64,000 bases of DNA from an uncultured Burkholderiales bacterium (GTDB lineage Bacteria > Pseudomonadota > Gammaproteobacteria > Burkholderiales > Burkholderiaceae): positions 62,001 through 126,000 of the forward strand of contig CAMLJY010000011.1 of the NCBI GenBank assembly GCA_946480465.1, in the 5' to 3' direction. The notes beneath the pieces were generated by a model. It did not search any database. It worked only from the letters and a program-made list of their open reading frames with translations, and was not told the DNA's origin. Positions 1 through 10,833 of this stretch are shown here, piece by piece. Position 1 is the first letter of the stretch. Each line of letters starts with the position of its first letter. The translations under genes were made by a program, and so were the position numbers.

Positions 1-256
1 CGGCATCGCCGACCGGCAGTGGGGCATCGGCGAACTGCGCGCCTTCCGGGCCGCGGCGCCGGCGCCCGGCTTCACGCGCCGGCTCGAACACCTGCGCGTG
101 TCCGCCTTCGGCCCGGACTGCGCCGTCGCACAGGTCGAGTTCGTGCGCAGCGACAGCCCGTTGCGCGGCTTCCAGTCCCAGACCTGGGTGCGCTTCGACG
201 GCCTGGGCTGGCGCGTCGTCTCGGCGCACGTCAGCATGATCCCGTTCACGGCTTGA
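1..256 (+). CDS. AtzH/HpxZ-like (DUF3225) protein, C-terminal part
   Basis: The reading frame enters from the window edge (first full codon at base 2) and stops with TGA at 254-256, giving about 84 residues of C-terminus. The end of the protein, around FQSQTWVRFDGLGWRVVSAHVS, matches what I recall of the small NTF2-like AtzH/HpxZ family, whose members end in a conserved QSQTW...GWRVVAAHVS block. Family members sit in oxalurate, allophanate or cyanuric acid breakdown clusters beside amidases and GntR regulators, and a GntR gene follows here after 32 bases. The substrate cannot be told from this fragment, and the N-terminus lies outside the window. Family call fairly sure, role inferred from context. 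Confidence 0.7.
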   Translation, partial: GIADRQWGIGELRAFRAAAPAPGFTRRLEHLRVSAFGPDCAVAQVEFVRSDSPLRGFQSQTWVRFDGLGWRVVSAHVSMIPFTA

Positions 257-288
257 GGCCGTACGCGCTGCGTATCATCGAACCGACC

Positions 289-993
289 ATGTCCTCCGTT
301 CCTGCCAGGCCCTTGCTGGCCCCTGCCGATGAAGCCCCGACGCTGGCCGACCAGGCCTACGCCGAACTGAAGCAGATGATCTTCGACTTCGCGCTGATGC
401 CCGGCGACCGCTGCAGCGAAAGCGAGCTGGCCCAGCGCCTCAAGGTCAGCCGCACGCCACTGCGCCAGGCCCTGCAGCGGCTGGAGCGCGAAGGCTTCCT
501 GCAGGTGCTGCCGAAGATCGGCTGGCAGGTGGCGCCGCTGGACTTCGATACCTTCGACGAGCTGTACGACCTGCGCGTGCTGATTGAATGCCATGCCGCG
601 CACGTTCTGGCCGAAGCCGAGGAACGGGGCCCGCTGAAGGCCCTGGCCGAGGTGTGGCTGGCCCCGCCCGAAGAACGCCTGGCCGACGGTGCCGAAGTGG
701 GCCGGCTGGACGAGCAATTCCATGCCCTGCTGGTGCAAGGCAGCGGCAACCGCGAGATGGCGCGCGTGCACCGCCAGATCACCGAGCGCATCCGCATCAT
801 CCGCCGCCTGGACTTCACGAAGCCGGCCCGGATCGAGGCAACCTACGACGAGCATGCCCGCATCCTGCGCGCCATCACCCGCCGCCGCGGCGACGAGGCG
901 CAGCGCCTGCTGCGCGCGCACATCGAGCAGAGCAAGCTCGAGGTGCGGCACATCACGCTGGACATGCTTTACCAGGCGCGGCGCCGGGCCTGA
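289..993 (+). CDS. GntR family transcriptional regulator, FCD subgroup
   Basis: A 234-residue regulator of the FadR/FCD type. Residues about 20-85 form the winged helix (LADQAYAELKQMI, then SELAQRLKVSRTPLRQALQR, the recognition region), and residues about 95-225 form the all-helical FCD ligand domain with the expected metal-ligand positions (DLRVLIECHA, DEQFHALL, EHARILRAI, AHIEQS). The frame is open far upstream, but the start at 289 gives a normal family length and follows the stop of the previous gene; the upstream extension is Arg-rich and shadows that gene in another frame. It probably controls the nitrogen-compound catabolic cluster represented by the AtzH-like gene. Ligand unknown. Confidence 0.9.
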   Translation: MSSVPARPLLAPADEAPTLADQAYAELKQMIFDFALMPGDRCSESELAQRLKVSRTPLRQALQRLEREGFLQVLPKIGWQVAPLDFDTFDELYDLRVLIECHAAHVLAEAEERGPLKALAEVWLAPPEERLADGAEVGRLDEQFHALLVQGSGNREMARVHRQITERIRIIRRLDFTKPARIEATYDEHARILRAITRRRGDEAQRLLRAHIEQSKLEVRHITLDMLYQARRRA

Positions 994-1091
994 AGGCCTT
1001 TCACATCACGTTACCTGCGGTATCCGCTGGTCGCGAAGTTGCCCGGTGATGACACCAAAAGTGCGCGGCCGCGACGGTATAAACCCGGCCC

Positions 1092-1463
1092 ATGAATGGA
1101 GCGATGCAGGCCCCGCGCGGGCCGGGAGGAATGGTGCGCCTGCCCGGGCGCCTTGCCGCGTGTGCAGCGGCCTGTGGACTGGTGGCGTCATTGGCCTTGG
1201 CCGCCATGCCCGCGCACGCCATCGAGGTGGCGCCGGTCAGCGAGCGCGAGGCGCGCCAGCTGGCCAACGTGCTGCCGGATGCCACGCCGCTGGCCGCCGC
1301 GACAGCCGCGAGCCAGCCGCTGGTGTTGCAGCTGAAGCCGCAGCCCGCGGCCTCGCCGGCGGACGACCGCGCGCTGCAGCTGGTGGACGGTCATCCCGGG
1401 GCCTTGGTCCTGGCCGCACTCGCGCTGGCGCTGTGGGGCATGCGCCGCTCCTGGCGCCGCTGA
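1092..1463 (+). CDS. small exported protein with C-terminal membrane anchor
   Basis: A 123-residue protein of no family I recognise. An N-terminal signal peptide-like segment (about residues 15-43, ending AMPAHA before IEVAPVSE) is followed by an Ala/Pro-rich middle and a C-terminal hydrophobic stretch ALVLAALALALW closed by GMRRSWRR. That layout (signal peptide, low-complexity middle, terminal helix, Arg tail) recalls PEP-CTERM or LPXTG-type sorted proteins, but the Pro-Glu-Pro motif is missing, with only HPG before the helix. Translation likely begins at 1092; an in-frame ATG at 1131 would also keep the signal peptide. Flanked by the GntR gene and, tail to tail, amn. Real gene likely, function unknown. 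Confidence 0.55.
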   Translation: MNGAMQAPRGPGGMVRLPGRLAACAAACGLVASLALAAMPAHAIEVAPVSEREARQLANVLPDATPLAAATAASQPLVLQLKPQPAASPADDRALQLVDGHPGALVLAALALALWGMRRSWRR

Positions 1464-1521
1464 GCGGCCAGCACCGGATCAGCCGCTGCTGATTCGATTC
1501 CCGCGGCCGGTCCGGCGGGCT

Positions 1522-1599
1522 CGGCCATCGGGCCATGGACCACTGGGCCATCGGGCCATCGGGCCAGCCCGGCCGGCCCGGCCGGCCCGGCCGGCCCAA
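1522..1599. repeat. short tandem repeats between convergent genes
   Basis: Two simple repeat blocks abut: several copies of GGCCATCGG-type units (1522-1565) and then nearly four copies of the 9-base unit CCCGGCCGG (about 1566-1597). They lie just beyond the 3' end of amn and about 60 bases past the small exported-protein gene. The self-complementary units can fold, so they may help transcription stop from both sides; equally they may be neutral slippage products. Confidence 0.8.
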
Positions 1600-1602
1600 C
1601 CC

Positions 1603-3165
1603 CTACTGGAACGCCACCTCGGCAAAGCTGCGCAGCTTGCGGCTGTGCAGCTGGTCCAGCCGCTGGCGCCGCAGCAGTTCGATCGCGCGCATGCCGATGC
1701 GCAGGTGCTGGTCCACCCGCTCGCGGTAGAACTGGTTGGCCATGCCGGGCAGCTTGATCTCGCCGTGCAGCGGCTTGTCGCTGACGCACAGCAGCGTGCC
1801 GTAGGGCACGCGGAAGCGGAAGCCGTTGGCGGCGATGGTGGCGCTTTCCATGTCCAGCGCCACCGCGCGGCTCTGGCTGAAGCGGCGCTCGGGGCCCGGG
1901 TGCGGCAGCAGCTCCCAGTTGCGGTTGTCGGTGGAGGCCACGGTGCCGGTGCGCAGGATGCGCTTCAGCTCGAAGCCCTTCAGCTGCGTCACGTCGGCCA
2001 CCGCCTGCTCCAGCGCCAGCTGGATTTCCGCCAGCGGCGGGATCGGCACCCACAGCGGCAGTTCCTCGTCCAGCACGTGGTCCTCGCGCACGTAGCCATG
2101 GGCCAGCACGTAGTCGCCCAGCTGCTGGGTGTTGCGCAGGCCGGCGCAGTGGCCCAGCATCAGCCAGGCGTGCGGGCGCAGCACGGCGATGTGGTCGCTG
2201 ATGTTCTTGGCGTTGGCCGGACCGACGCCGATGTTCACCATCGTGATGCCCGAGCCGTCCGGCCGCACCAGGTGGTAGGCCGGCATCTGGGGCAGCCGCG
2301 GCGGCGGGGCGCCCAGCCCGTCATCGGGGTGGGCAGGCACGCCGGCGCGCCGCGTCACCACGTTGCCGGGCTCGACGAAAGCGACGTAGCCGTCGCCGTC
2401 CAGCGCGTGTTCGGCATGGTCGGCGGCAGGCTGGCCGTCCGGCGTGCGGATGTCGAACAACGCGCCCTGGCCCAGCGGCTTGGCCATCAGCTCGTGGCCC
2501 AGGCGCACGAATTCGTCGATGTAGAACTGGTAGTTCGTGAACAGCACGAAGTTCTGGAAGTGCTCGGGCGCGGTGCCGGTGTAGTGGCGCAGCCGGTGCA
2601 GCGAGTAGTCCACCCGCGGCGCGGTGAACAGCGCCAGCGGCTGCGGGTCGCCCGGGCGGATCTCCTGGGTGCCGTTGGCGATGCCGTCGTCCATCGCCGC
2701 CAGGTCGGGCAGGTCGAACAGGTCGCGCATCAACAGGCGGCGCTCGGGGCTCATCGTCCCCTCGATGTGGTCGTGCAGCGCGAAGGAGAAGTGGATCGGG
2801 ATCGGCTGGCTCGACAGCCCCACCTCCAGCGGGCCGCCGTGGTTCTTCAGCAGCAGCCTGAACTGCTCGAGGTAGTAACCCGCGAAGAGATCGGGGCGGG
2901 TGAGGGTGGTCTCGTAGATGCCGGGGCCGGCGACGAAGCCGAAGGACAGCCGCGAATCGGCCCGCGCCACCGTGTGCGTACGCACCCGCACGAACGGGTA
3001 GCAGGCCCGTACGCGCGCCACGGGGGTGTGGCCGGCCACGAAGTCATGCAGGGTCTGGCGCAGGTGGGCGATGCCGCTGGCGTAGATCGTCGAGACGTGC
3101 TGGAGCGCGGCTTCCGCGTCGGTGAAGGTCTGCGTGGTGATCAGCGTCGGTGTTGGGTGCGTCAT
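1603..3165 (-). CDS. amn: AMP nucleosidase
   Basis: A 520-residue protein that hydrolyses AMP to adenine and ribose 5-phosphate in the cytoplasm, adjusting adenylate pools and feeding purine salvage. The N-terminal regulatory region (about 1-190, with YPFVRVRTHTVARADSRLSFGFV and GPGIYETTLTRPDLFAGYY) and the C-terminal nucleoside phosphorylase-like domain (about 270-500, with VNIGVGPANAKNISDHIAVLRP and AVALDMESATIAANGFRFRVPYGTLLCVSDKP) match Amn. It is somewhat longer than the E. coli enzyme (484). The Met at 3165 directly begins the family's N-terminal region. No operon partner: the next minus-strand gene starts beyond and the 3' end faces repeats. Confidence 0.93.
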   Translation of the reverse strand: MTHPTPTLITTQTFTDAEAALQHVSTIYASGIAHLRQTLHDFVAGHTPVARVRACYPFVRVRTHTVARADSRLSFGFVAGPGIYETTLTRPDLFAGYYLEQFRLLLKNHGGPLEVGLSSQPIPIHFSFALHDHIEGTMSPERRLLMRDLFDLPDLAAMDDGIANGTQEIRPGDPQPLALFTAPRVDYSLHRLRHYTGTAPEHFQNFVLFTNYQFYIDEFVRLGHELMAKPLGQGALFDIRTPDGQPAADHAEHALDGDGYVAFVEPGNVVTRRAGVPAHPDDGLGAPPPRLPQMPAYHLVRPDGSGITMVNIGVGPANAKNISDHIAVLRPHAWLMLGHCAGLRNTQQLGDYVLAHGYVREDHVLDEELPLWVPIPPLAEIQLALEQAVADVTQLKGFELKRILRTGTVASTDNRNWELLPHPGPERRFSQSRAVALDMESATIAANGFRFRVPYGTLLCVSDKPLHGEIKLPGMANQFYRERVDQHLRIGMRAIELLRRQRLDQLHSRKLRSFAEVAFQ

Positions 3166-3214
3166 GTCCCATTTTCACGCAACAAGCGCGCCGGCCCGCC
3201 GTGCGGCGGCCGCG

Positions 3215-3745
3215 CTACTGCTCGGCCGTGCTCTTGAGCTTGGCGAGGCCGGCTTCGAAGTCCTTGCCGACCATGCCGTCGGCATTCAGCGCGAACCAGC
3301 GGAACAGCGGGTTGCTGCCCATGTCGCCGTTCATCACCCAGGTCACGCGGCTGCCCCCTGGGGTGGGGTCGATGCGGAATTCGCCCTGCGACGTCGTGCC
3401 GAAGTCGGGGAAGTACAACTCGTAGGCCACGCGCCGCGGCGGCTCGGCGGCGGTGAAGCTCATCCGGCCGTCGCCTTCGGTGGCGCTCTTCCATGACCAG
3501 CCTGCGCCGGCACCGGACGCAGCACCGCTGTACTCGATCTTCATCGCCGGGTCGCGCTGGTGCCACACCGCCCAGCGGCCCCATTCCCGCGGGCTGGCCA
3601 CCAGCGCGTACACCTTGTCCGGCGGGGCCGAGATGTCGGCGCTGCGCGTGACCGTGAACTTCGACGACAGCATCAGCCCGCCGCCCAGCAGCACCACGGC
3701 GAGCACGCCGACGATGCCGAGCACCACCTTGATCAGCTTGAGCAC
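3215..3745 (-). CDS. SRPBCC (START-like) family protein with N-terminal membrane anchor
   Basis: About 176 residues from a GTG at 3745, chosen because GAGGGGA (complement of 3751-3757) sits at proper spacing before it; the frame is open to an ATG at 3820 but that extension is polar and unlike the family. Residues 1-25 (LKLIKVVLGIVGVLAVVLLGG) form a membrane helix. The rest is a helix-grip SRPBCC/polyketide cyclase-type domain: SADISAPPDKVYALVASPREWGRWAVW near its start and GSRVTWVMNGDMG, GMVGKDFEAGLAKLK near its end. Such proteins bind hydrophobic ligands, but ligand and role cannot be read here. It is divergent from the M3 peptidase gene. Confidence 0.8.
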   Translation of the reverse strand: MLKLIKVVLGIVGVLAVVLLGGGLMLSSKFTVTRSADISAPPDKVYALVASPREWGRWAVWHQRDPAMKIEYSGAASGAGAGWSWKSATEGDGRMSFTAAEPPRRVAYELYFPDFGTTSQGEFRIDPTPGGSRVTWVMNGDMGSNPLFRWFALNADGMVGKDFEAGLAKLKSTAEQ

Positions 3746-3883
3746 GCAATTCCCCTCGTTCTCCAGTGCCGCGCAGTCTGCGCCGATCGAGGGCCGGGAC
3801 GCAATGGCATCATTGCTCACCCCGCGCCATCCGCGGCCGTGGCCACGAGCCGGCGGCGGCGATCAGCGCCTGCCGGAGAGCCC

Positions 3884-5929
3884 ATGGACGTCGAGACCAA
3901 TCCGCTGCTGATCGACTGGGACCAGCCTCACGCGTTGCCGCCTTTCACCCGTGTGCGCGCCGAGCATTTCCGGCCCGCGCTGGAACGCGCGATGCGGCTG
4001 CACAAGACCGAGCTGGCCGCCATTGCCGCCAACCCGGCGCTGCCGGACTTCGACAACACCGTGGCCGCCTTCGACCGCGCCGGCGACCTGCTGCTGCGCA
4101 TCGAGGCGCTGTTCTACAGCCTCACCGCCTCCGCCACCTCGCCCGAGCTGCAGGCCGCGCAGCGCGAGATGGCCGGCCCGATGGCTGCCCATTGGAGCTC
4201 GGTCTACCAGGACCTGGCGCTCTTCGCACGCATCGATGCCGTGCACGAGGGCCGCGCCGCCGCCGCCTTGAGCGACGAGCAGCGCCGCCTCGTCGAGCGC
4301 TTCCACACCGACTTCGTGCGCTCCGGCGCCCGCCTGCCGGACGCTCCCCGTGCGCGTTATGCGGCGTTGATGCAGCGCCTGGCTGAATTGACCACCGCCT
4401 TCGGCCAGAACGTGCTGCATGACGAGGCCAGCTACACGCTGCCGCTGGCGGACGACGCGGCGATGGCGGGCCTGCCCGACTTCGTCCGCGCCGCCGCCCG
4501 GCAGGCCGCGAGCGAGCGCGGGCTGGACACGCCGGTCGTGACGCTGTCGCGGTCGCTGATCGTGCCCTTCCTCACCTTCTCCGAGCGGCGCGACCTGCGC
4601 GAAGCCGCCTGGCGCGCCTGGGTCGGCCGCGGCGAGCAGGGCGGCGAGCACGACAACCGCCCGATCGCCCGCGAGATCCTCGCGCTGCGCCGCGAGCAGG
4701 CGCGGCTGCTGGGCCACGCCACCTATGCGCACTACGCGCTGACTGACACGATGGCGCAGACGCCGCAGCGGGTCTGGGCCCTGCTGGACGAGGTCTGGCA
4801 GCGCGGCCTGCAGGCGCTGGAATCCGAGCGCCGCCTGCTGGCCGAGGCCATGGCAGCCGCCGGCGTCCGCGGCGACATCGAGCCCTGGGACTGGCGCTAC
4901 TGGGCCGAGAAGGTGCGCCTGTCGCGCTTTGCGCTCGACGAGGCCGAGCTGAAGCCCTACTTCGCGCTGCCCAACATGGTGGCCGCGGTGTTCGAGTGCG
5001 CCGAGACGCTGTTCGGCCTGCGCTTCCGCCGCACCGACCTGCCGGCCTACCACGAGGACGTGGTCGTCTACCAGGTCAGCGACACGGCCGGCCGCGACGT
5101 CGGCCTCTTCCTGCACGACAACTTCTCGCGTCCCGCCAAGCGCAGCGGCGCGTGGATGAATGCGCTGCGCTGGCAGCACCGCAACGGCGCCGGCGGCGAG
5201 GCTTCGCGGCCGGTGATCCTGAACAACAACAACTTCGCGAAGGCGGCGCCGGGTTCGCAGACGCTGCTGTCGCTGGACGACGTGCGCACGCTGTTCCACG
5301 AGTTCGGCCACGGCCTGCATGGGCTGTTGTCGGACGTGGGTTACGCGCGCCTGTCGGGCACAAAGGTGCTGCGCGACTTCGTCGAGCTGCCGTCGCAGCT
5401 GTTCGAGCACTGGGCGCAGGAGCCCCGGGTGCTCAAGAAGCATGCGCGGCACGCGGTCACCGGCGAGCCGATTCCCGACAGCCTGATCGAGCGCATCGAC
5501 GCCGCGCGCAAGTTCGGCCAGGGCTATGAAACCGTGCGCTACACCGCCAGCGCCATCGTCGACATGGCGGCCCACCAGAGCGCCGAGCCGATCGACGACA
5601 TCGTCGCCTTCGAGTCGCGCGTGATGGCCGAGCGGGGCCTGCCCCCGCTGGCCGGCCTGAACCACCGCCTGCCGCACTTCCAGCACCTGTTCGCCGGCTC
5701 CGGGTATGCCGCGGGTTATTACGTCTACCTGTGGGCCGAGGTGCTGGACTGCGATGCCTACGAGGCCTTCGTCGAAGCCGGCGATCCCTTCCAGCCCGAC
5801 GTGGCGGCGAGCCTGAGGCGCTGGATCTACAGCAGCGGCAACAGCATCGAGCCGGGCGCCGCCTTCCGGTCGTTCCGGGGGCGCGACCCGCGCATCGAAC
5901 CGATGCTGAAGGACCGCGGCCTGATCTGA
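3884..5929 (+). CDS. dcp: M3 family metallopeptidase, peptidyl-dipeptidase Dcp type
   Basis: A 681-residue zinc peptidase, the same length as E. coli Dcp. The zinc motif is LFHEFGHGLHG (about residues 468-478), with the third ligand expected in the following FVELPSQLFEHW block. Around it RSGAWMNALRWQ, PVILNNNNFAK, and ARLSGTKVLRDFVELPSQ resemble Dcp more than oligopeptidase A (PrlC), where the last block begins DVVELPSQ. It trims dipeptides from the C-terminus of short peptides, in the cytoplasm since no signal peptide is present. The start at 3884 is preceded by GGAGAG at 3875-3880; the long upstream extension of the frame overlaps the divergent SRPBCC gene. PrlC is the alternative name. Confidence 0.85.
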   Translation: MDVETNPLLIDWDQPHALPPFTRVRAEHFRPALERAMRLHKTELAAIAANPALPDFDNTVAAFDRAGDLLLRIEALFYSLTASATSPELQAAQREMAGPMAAHWSSVYQDLALFARIDAVHEGRAAAALSDEQRRLVERFHTDFVRSGARLPDAPRARYAALMQRLAELTTAFGQNVLHDEASYTLPLADDAAMAGLPDFVRAAARQAASERGLDTPVVTLSRSLIVPFLTFSERRDLREAAWRAWVGRGEQGGEHDNRPIAREILALRREQARLLGHATYAHYALTDTMAQTPQRVWALLDEVWQRGLQALESERRLLAEAMAAAGVRGDIEPWDWRYWAEKVRLSRFALDEAELKPYFALPNMVAAVFECAETLFGLRFRRTDLPAYHEDVVVYQVSDTAGRDVGLFLHDNFSRPAKRSGAWMNALRWQHRNGAGGEASRPVILNNNNFAKAAPGSQTLLSLDDVRTLFHEFGHGLHGLLSDVGYARLSGTKVLRDFVELPSQLFEHWAQEPRVLKKHARHAVTGEPIPDSLIERIDAARKFGQGYETVRYTASAIVDMAAHQSAEPIDDIVAFESRVMAERGLPPLAGLNHRLPHFQHLFAGSGYAAGYYVYLWAEVLDCDAYEAFVEAGDPFQPDVAASLRRWIYSSGNSIEPGAAFRSFRGRDPRIEPMLKDRGLI

Positions 5930-5977
5930 ACGGTCCTGAACGGCGGCCCTGAGCGGCCGGGCGGCGCCGGCGGGGCG

Positions 5978-8656
<2,679 letters not shown>

Positions 8657-8751
8657 CGGTCGCGGGCGGTGGGGGAGGGGCGCGCGGCCGCGCCAGGGGC
8701 GCGGCGGGACGGGGTGGGGCGCCGCAGTCTAGTGCAGGTGTTCGGCGCGAC

Positions 8752-8961
8752 CTAGCCCGCGGCCAGGCGTTGCCGCAGCCGCTGGCCCAGGCGGCGCAGC
8801 ATCGGTTGGCGCGAGGCCAGCGCCAGGTCGACGCAGCGGGTGGCATACGGCGCATCGGCCTGCAGGCGGTCGAGGTCGACGATGCAGCCATCGGCGGCCA
8901 GCAGCCACTTCAGGTCGACCCAGTCGACCAGGTGCAGGGAGCGGGCGTCGAGGGAATTCAT
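8752..8961 (-). CDS. small conserved-looking hypothetical protein
   Basis: A 69-residue ORF beginning MNSLDARSLHLVDWVDLKWLLAADG and ending in a basic helix (MLRRLGQRLRQRLAAG). I do not recognise the family. The start at 8961 is preferred to upstream alternatives because the upstream residues run antisense into the divergent dioxygenase gene; no clear ribosome binding site precedes it. The central part DLDRLQADAPYATRCVDLALAS looks helical. It lies 95 bases upstream of the hybrid kinase gene on the same strand and could be cotranscribed with it. Confidence 0.55.
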   Translation of the reverse strand: MNSLDARSLHLVDWVDLKWLLAADGCIVDLDRLQADAPYATRCVDLALASRQPMLRRLGQRLRQRLAAG

Positions 8962-9040
8962 GGCGAGGTGAGAATCAGCCTCAGCCTCAACGTGAGGCCG
9001 ACACGCCCGGCTGACAAGCCACCCTGACGAGCCTTGCCGC

Positions 9041-9811
9041 ATGACCCTGCCTCCACCGCTCACCGCCCTGTCCGACCTGGATGCCCAACTGGCCGCGAGC
9101 GGCTACGCGGTGCTCGATGCCGCATCGCTCGCCCGCCTGGCCGGCACCGCCACCGCCGATTTCGAGGCCTGGCGCCCCTGCTGGGACGACCTGCCGCCGG
9201 ACAACCACCTGAAGGACGGCGGGCGCTACCGCCGGCGGCGGCACGGCTGCTTCGTCGTCGCCCCGGGTGGGCGCGGTGATGCCGTGCGGCTGGAGCCGAT
9301 GCCGCACCGCGCGCATTGGCAGCCGATCGAATACAACGCGCTGCACGGCGGCATCGAACGCTGGTTCGAACCGCTGGCGCCGGCGCTGAGCCACGACCCG
9401 AACTGGGCGCGCCTGCTGGTCGCGCTGGCCGATTGCGCGAGCCGCCTGCGCGGCCTGCCGGACGAGGCGGCCCGCTGGTACGTCGAGGCGCATCCCTTCC
9501 GCATCGACACGACCGACGGCATCGGCCGGCCGACACCGGAAGGCGCGCACCGCGATGGTGTCGATCTCGTCGCGGTGGTGCTGGTCGGCCGCCACGGCGT
9601 GAAGGGCGGCGAGACGCGCGTCTTCGACGCACGCGGTCCGCAGGGCATGCGCTTCACGCTCGCCGAGGCGTGGAGCGTGCTGCTGCTCGACGACGAACGC
9701 GTGATCCACGAGACCACGCCGATCCAGCCCGCGGATGCGCAGGATCCGGGGCATCGCGACACCTTGGTGCTCACCTTCCGGCGCGACGGCTTCCAGGGCC
9801 CCACCACCTGA
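9041..9811 (+). CDS. 2-oxoglutarate/Fe(II)-dependent dioxygenase family protein (BsmA/IDO-like)
   Basis: A 256-residue protein of the 2OG-Fe oxygenase group that includes BsmA and L-isoleucine 4-hydroxylase. The iron facial triad is visible: HRD in EGAHRDGVDLV (about residues 172-174) and the distal His in VIHETTPI (about 231), followed by the 2-oxoglutarate-binding Arg region in HRDTLVLTFRR. Characterised relatives hydroxylate free amino acids using oxygen and 2-oxoglutarate. It is followed 14 bases later by a PLP ammonia-lyase that could use a beta-hydroxy amino acid, so the two may act in sequence. Cytoplasmic; the substrate is not known. Start at 9041 gives the family's normal length. Confidence 0.85.
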   Translation: MTLPPPLTALSDLDAQLAASGYAVLDAASLARLAGTATADFEAWRPCWDDLPPDNHLKDGGRYRRRRHGCFVVAPGGRGDAVRLEPMPHRAHWQPIEYNALHGGIERWFEPLAPALSHDPNWARLLVALADCASRLRGLPDEAARWYVEAHPFRIDTTDGIGRPTPEGAHRDGVDLVAVVLVGRHGVKGGETRVFDARGPQGMRFTLAEAWSVLLLDDERVIHETTPIQPADAQDPGHRDTLVLTFRRDGFQGPTT

Positions 9812-9825
9812 ACCTGACAGGACCC

Positions 9826-10833
9826 ATGACGACGACCACCGACCTGGCGATCCAGTTTTCCGACATCGAAGCCGCTGCGCGCCGGCTGGCCGGCGCGGCC
9901 CACAAGACGCCGGTGCTGACCTCGCGCACCGCCAACGCGCGCACCGGGGCCGAGCTGTTCTTCAAGGCCGAGAACCAGCAGCGCATCGGTGCCTTCAAGT
10001 TCCGCGGCGCGTACAACGCGCTGTCGCAGTTCACGGGCGACCAGCGCCGCGCCGGCGTCATCACCTTCAGCTCGGGCAACCATGCGCAGGCGATCGCGCT
10101 GTCGGCGCGGCTGCTGGGCATTCCCTCGGTCATCGTGATGCCCACCGATGCGCCCGCCGCCAAGCTGGCCGCCACCCGCGGCTACCAGGAAGGCGAGCGC
10201 GGCAGCGAGATCGTGCTGTACGACCGCTACTCGGAAGACCGCGAAGCCATCGGCCGCCGCCTGGCCGAAGAGCGCGGCCTGACGCTGATCCCACCCTACG
10301 ACCACCCGCACGTGATGGCGGGCCAAGGCACGGCGGCGCTGGAGCTGGTGGACGAGGTCGGCGCGCTGGACAAGTTGGTGGTCTGCGTCGGCGGCGGCGG
10401 CTTGATCTCCGGATGCGCGGTGGCGGCCAAGCACCGGCTGCCCGGCATCGAGGTGATCGGCGTCGAACCCGAGGCGGGCAACGACACCCAGCGCAGCCTG
10501 GCCGCCGGCCAGCGGGTGCAGATCGACGTGCCGCTCACCATCGCCGACGGCGCCCAGACCCAGTCGCCCGGCAGGCTCACCTTCCCGGTCGTGCAGGCGC
10601 TGGTGTCGCGCGTCGCCACCGTCAGCGACGGGCAGCTGATCACGACGATGCGCTTCTTCGCCGAGCGGATGAGGCAGGTGGTTGAACCCACGGGCTGCCT
10701 GGCGGCGGCCGCGGTGCTGGAAGGCGTGCTGGGCGACCTGCGCGGGGCGCGCGTGGGCATCATCGTCTCGGGCGGCAACGTCGACCTGACGCAGTACGGC
10801 CGGGCCTTGCAGACCACCGGGGTGCCGGAATGA
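9826..10833 (+). CDS. PLP-dependent ammonia-lyase, threo-3-hydroxyaspartate / threonine dehydratase type
   Basis: A 335-residue fold-type II PLP enzyme without an ACT domain. The Schiff-base lysine is in GAFKFRGAYNAL, the substrate loop is SSGNHAQAIAL, and the glycine-rich phosphate cradle is VGGGGLISG; ends VSGGNVDLTQYG as in serine racemase / threo-3-hydroxy-L-aspartate ammonia-lyase relatives. Short length and a lack of regulatory domain point to a catabolic or detoxifying role, producing ammonia and an oxo acid. ATG at 9826 follows ACAGGA. Its stop overlaps the next gene's start (ATGA at 10830-10833), so the three genes are translationally coupled. Threonine dehydratase is the generic alternative. 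Confidence 0.85.
   Translation: MTTTTDLAIQFSDIEAAARRLAGAAHKTPVLTSRTANARTGAELFFKAENQQRIGAFKFRGAYNALSQFTGDQRRAGVITFSSGNHAQAIALSARLLGIPSVIVMPTDAPAAKLAATRGYQEGERGSEIVLYDRYSEDREAIGRRLAEERGLTLIPPYDHPHVMAGQGTAALELVDEVGALDKLVVCVGGGGLISGCAVAAKHRLPGIEVIGVEPEAGNDTQRSLAAGQRVQIDVPLTIADGAQTQSPGRLTFPVVQALVSRVATVSDGQLITTMRFFAERMRQVVEPTGCLAAAAVLEGVLGDLRGARVGIIVSGGNVDLTQYGRALQTTGVPE

Noticed and set aside
19..993. GntR regulator ORF open from base 19, suggesting a fusion with an Arg-rich N-terminus
   Set aside because: The first 270 bases code in another frame for the end of the AtzH-like protein; the real start is 289.
1522..1599. CRISPR-like array
   Set aside because: Units are 9 bases and contiguous with no spacers.
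1645..3237. 530-residue plus-strand ORF
   Set aside because: Antisense shadow of amn, rich in His/Gln/Val/Arg, no family likeness.
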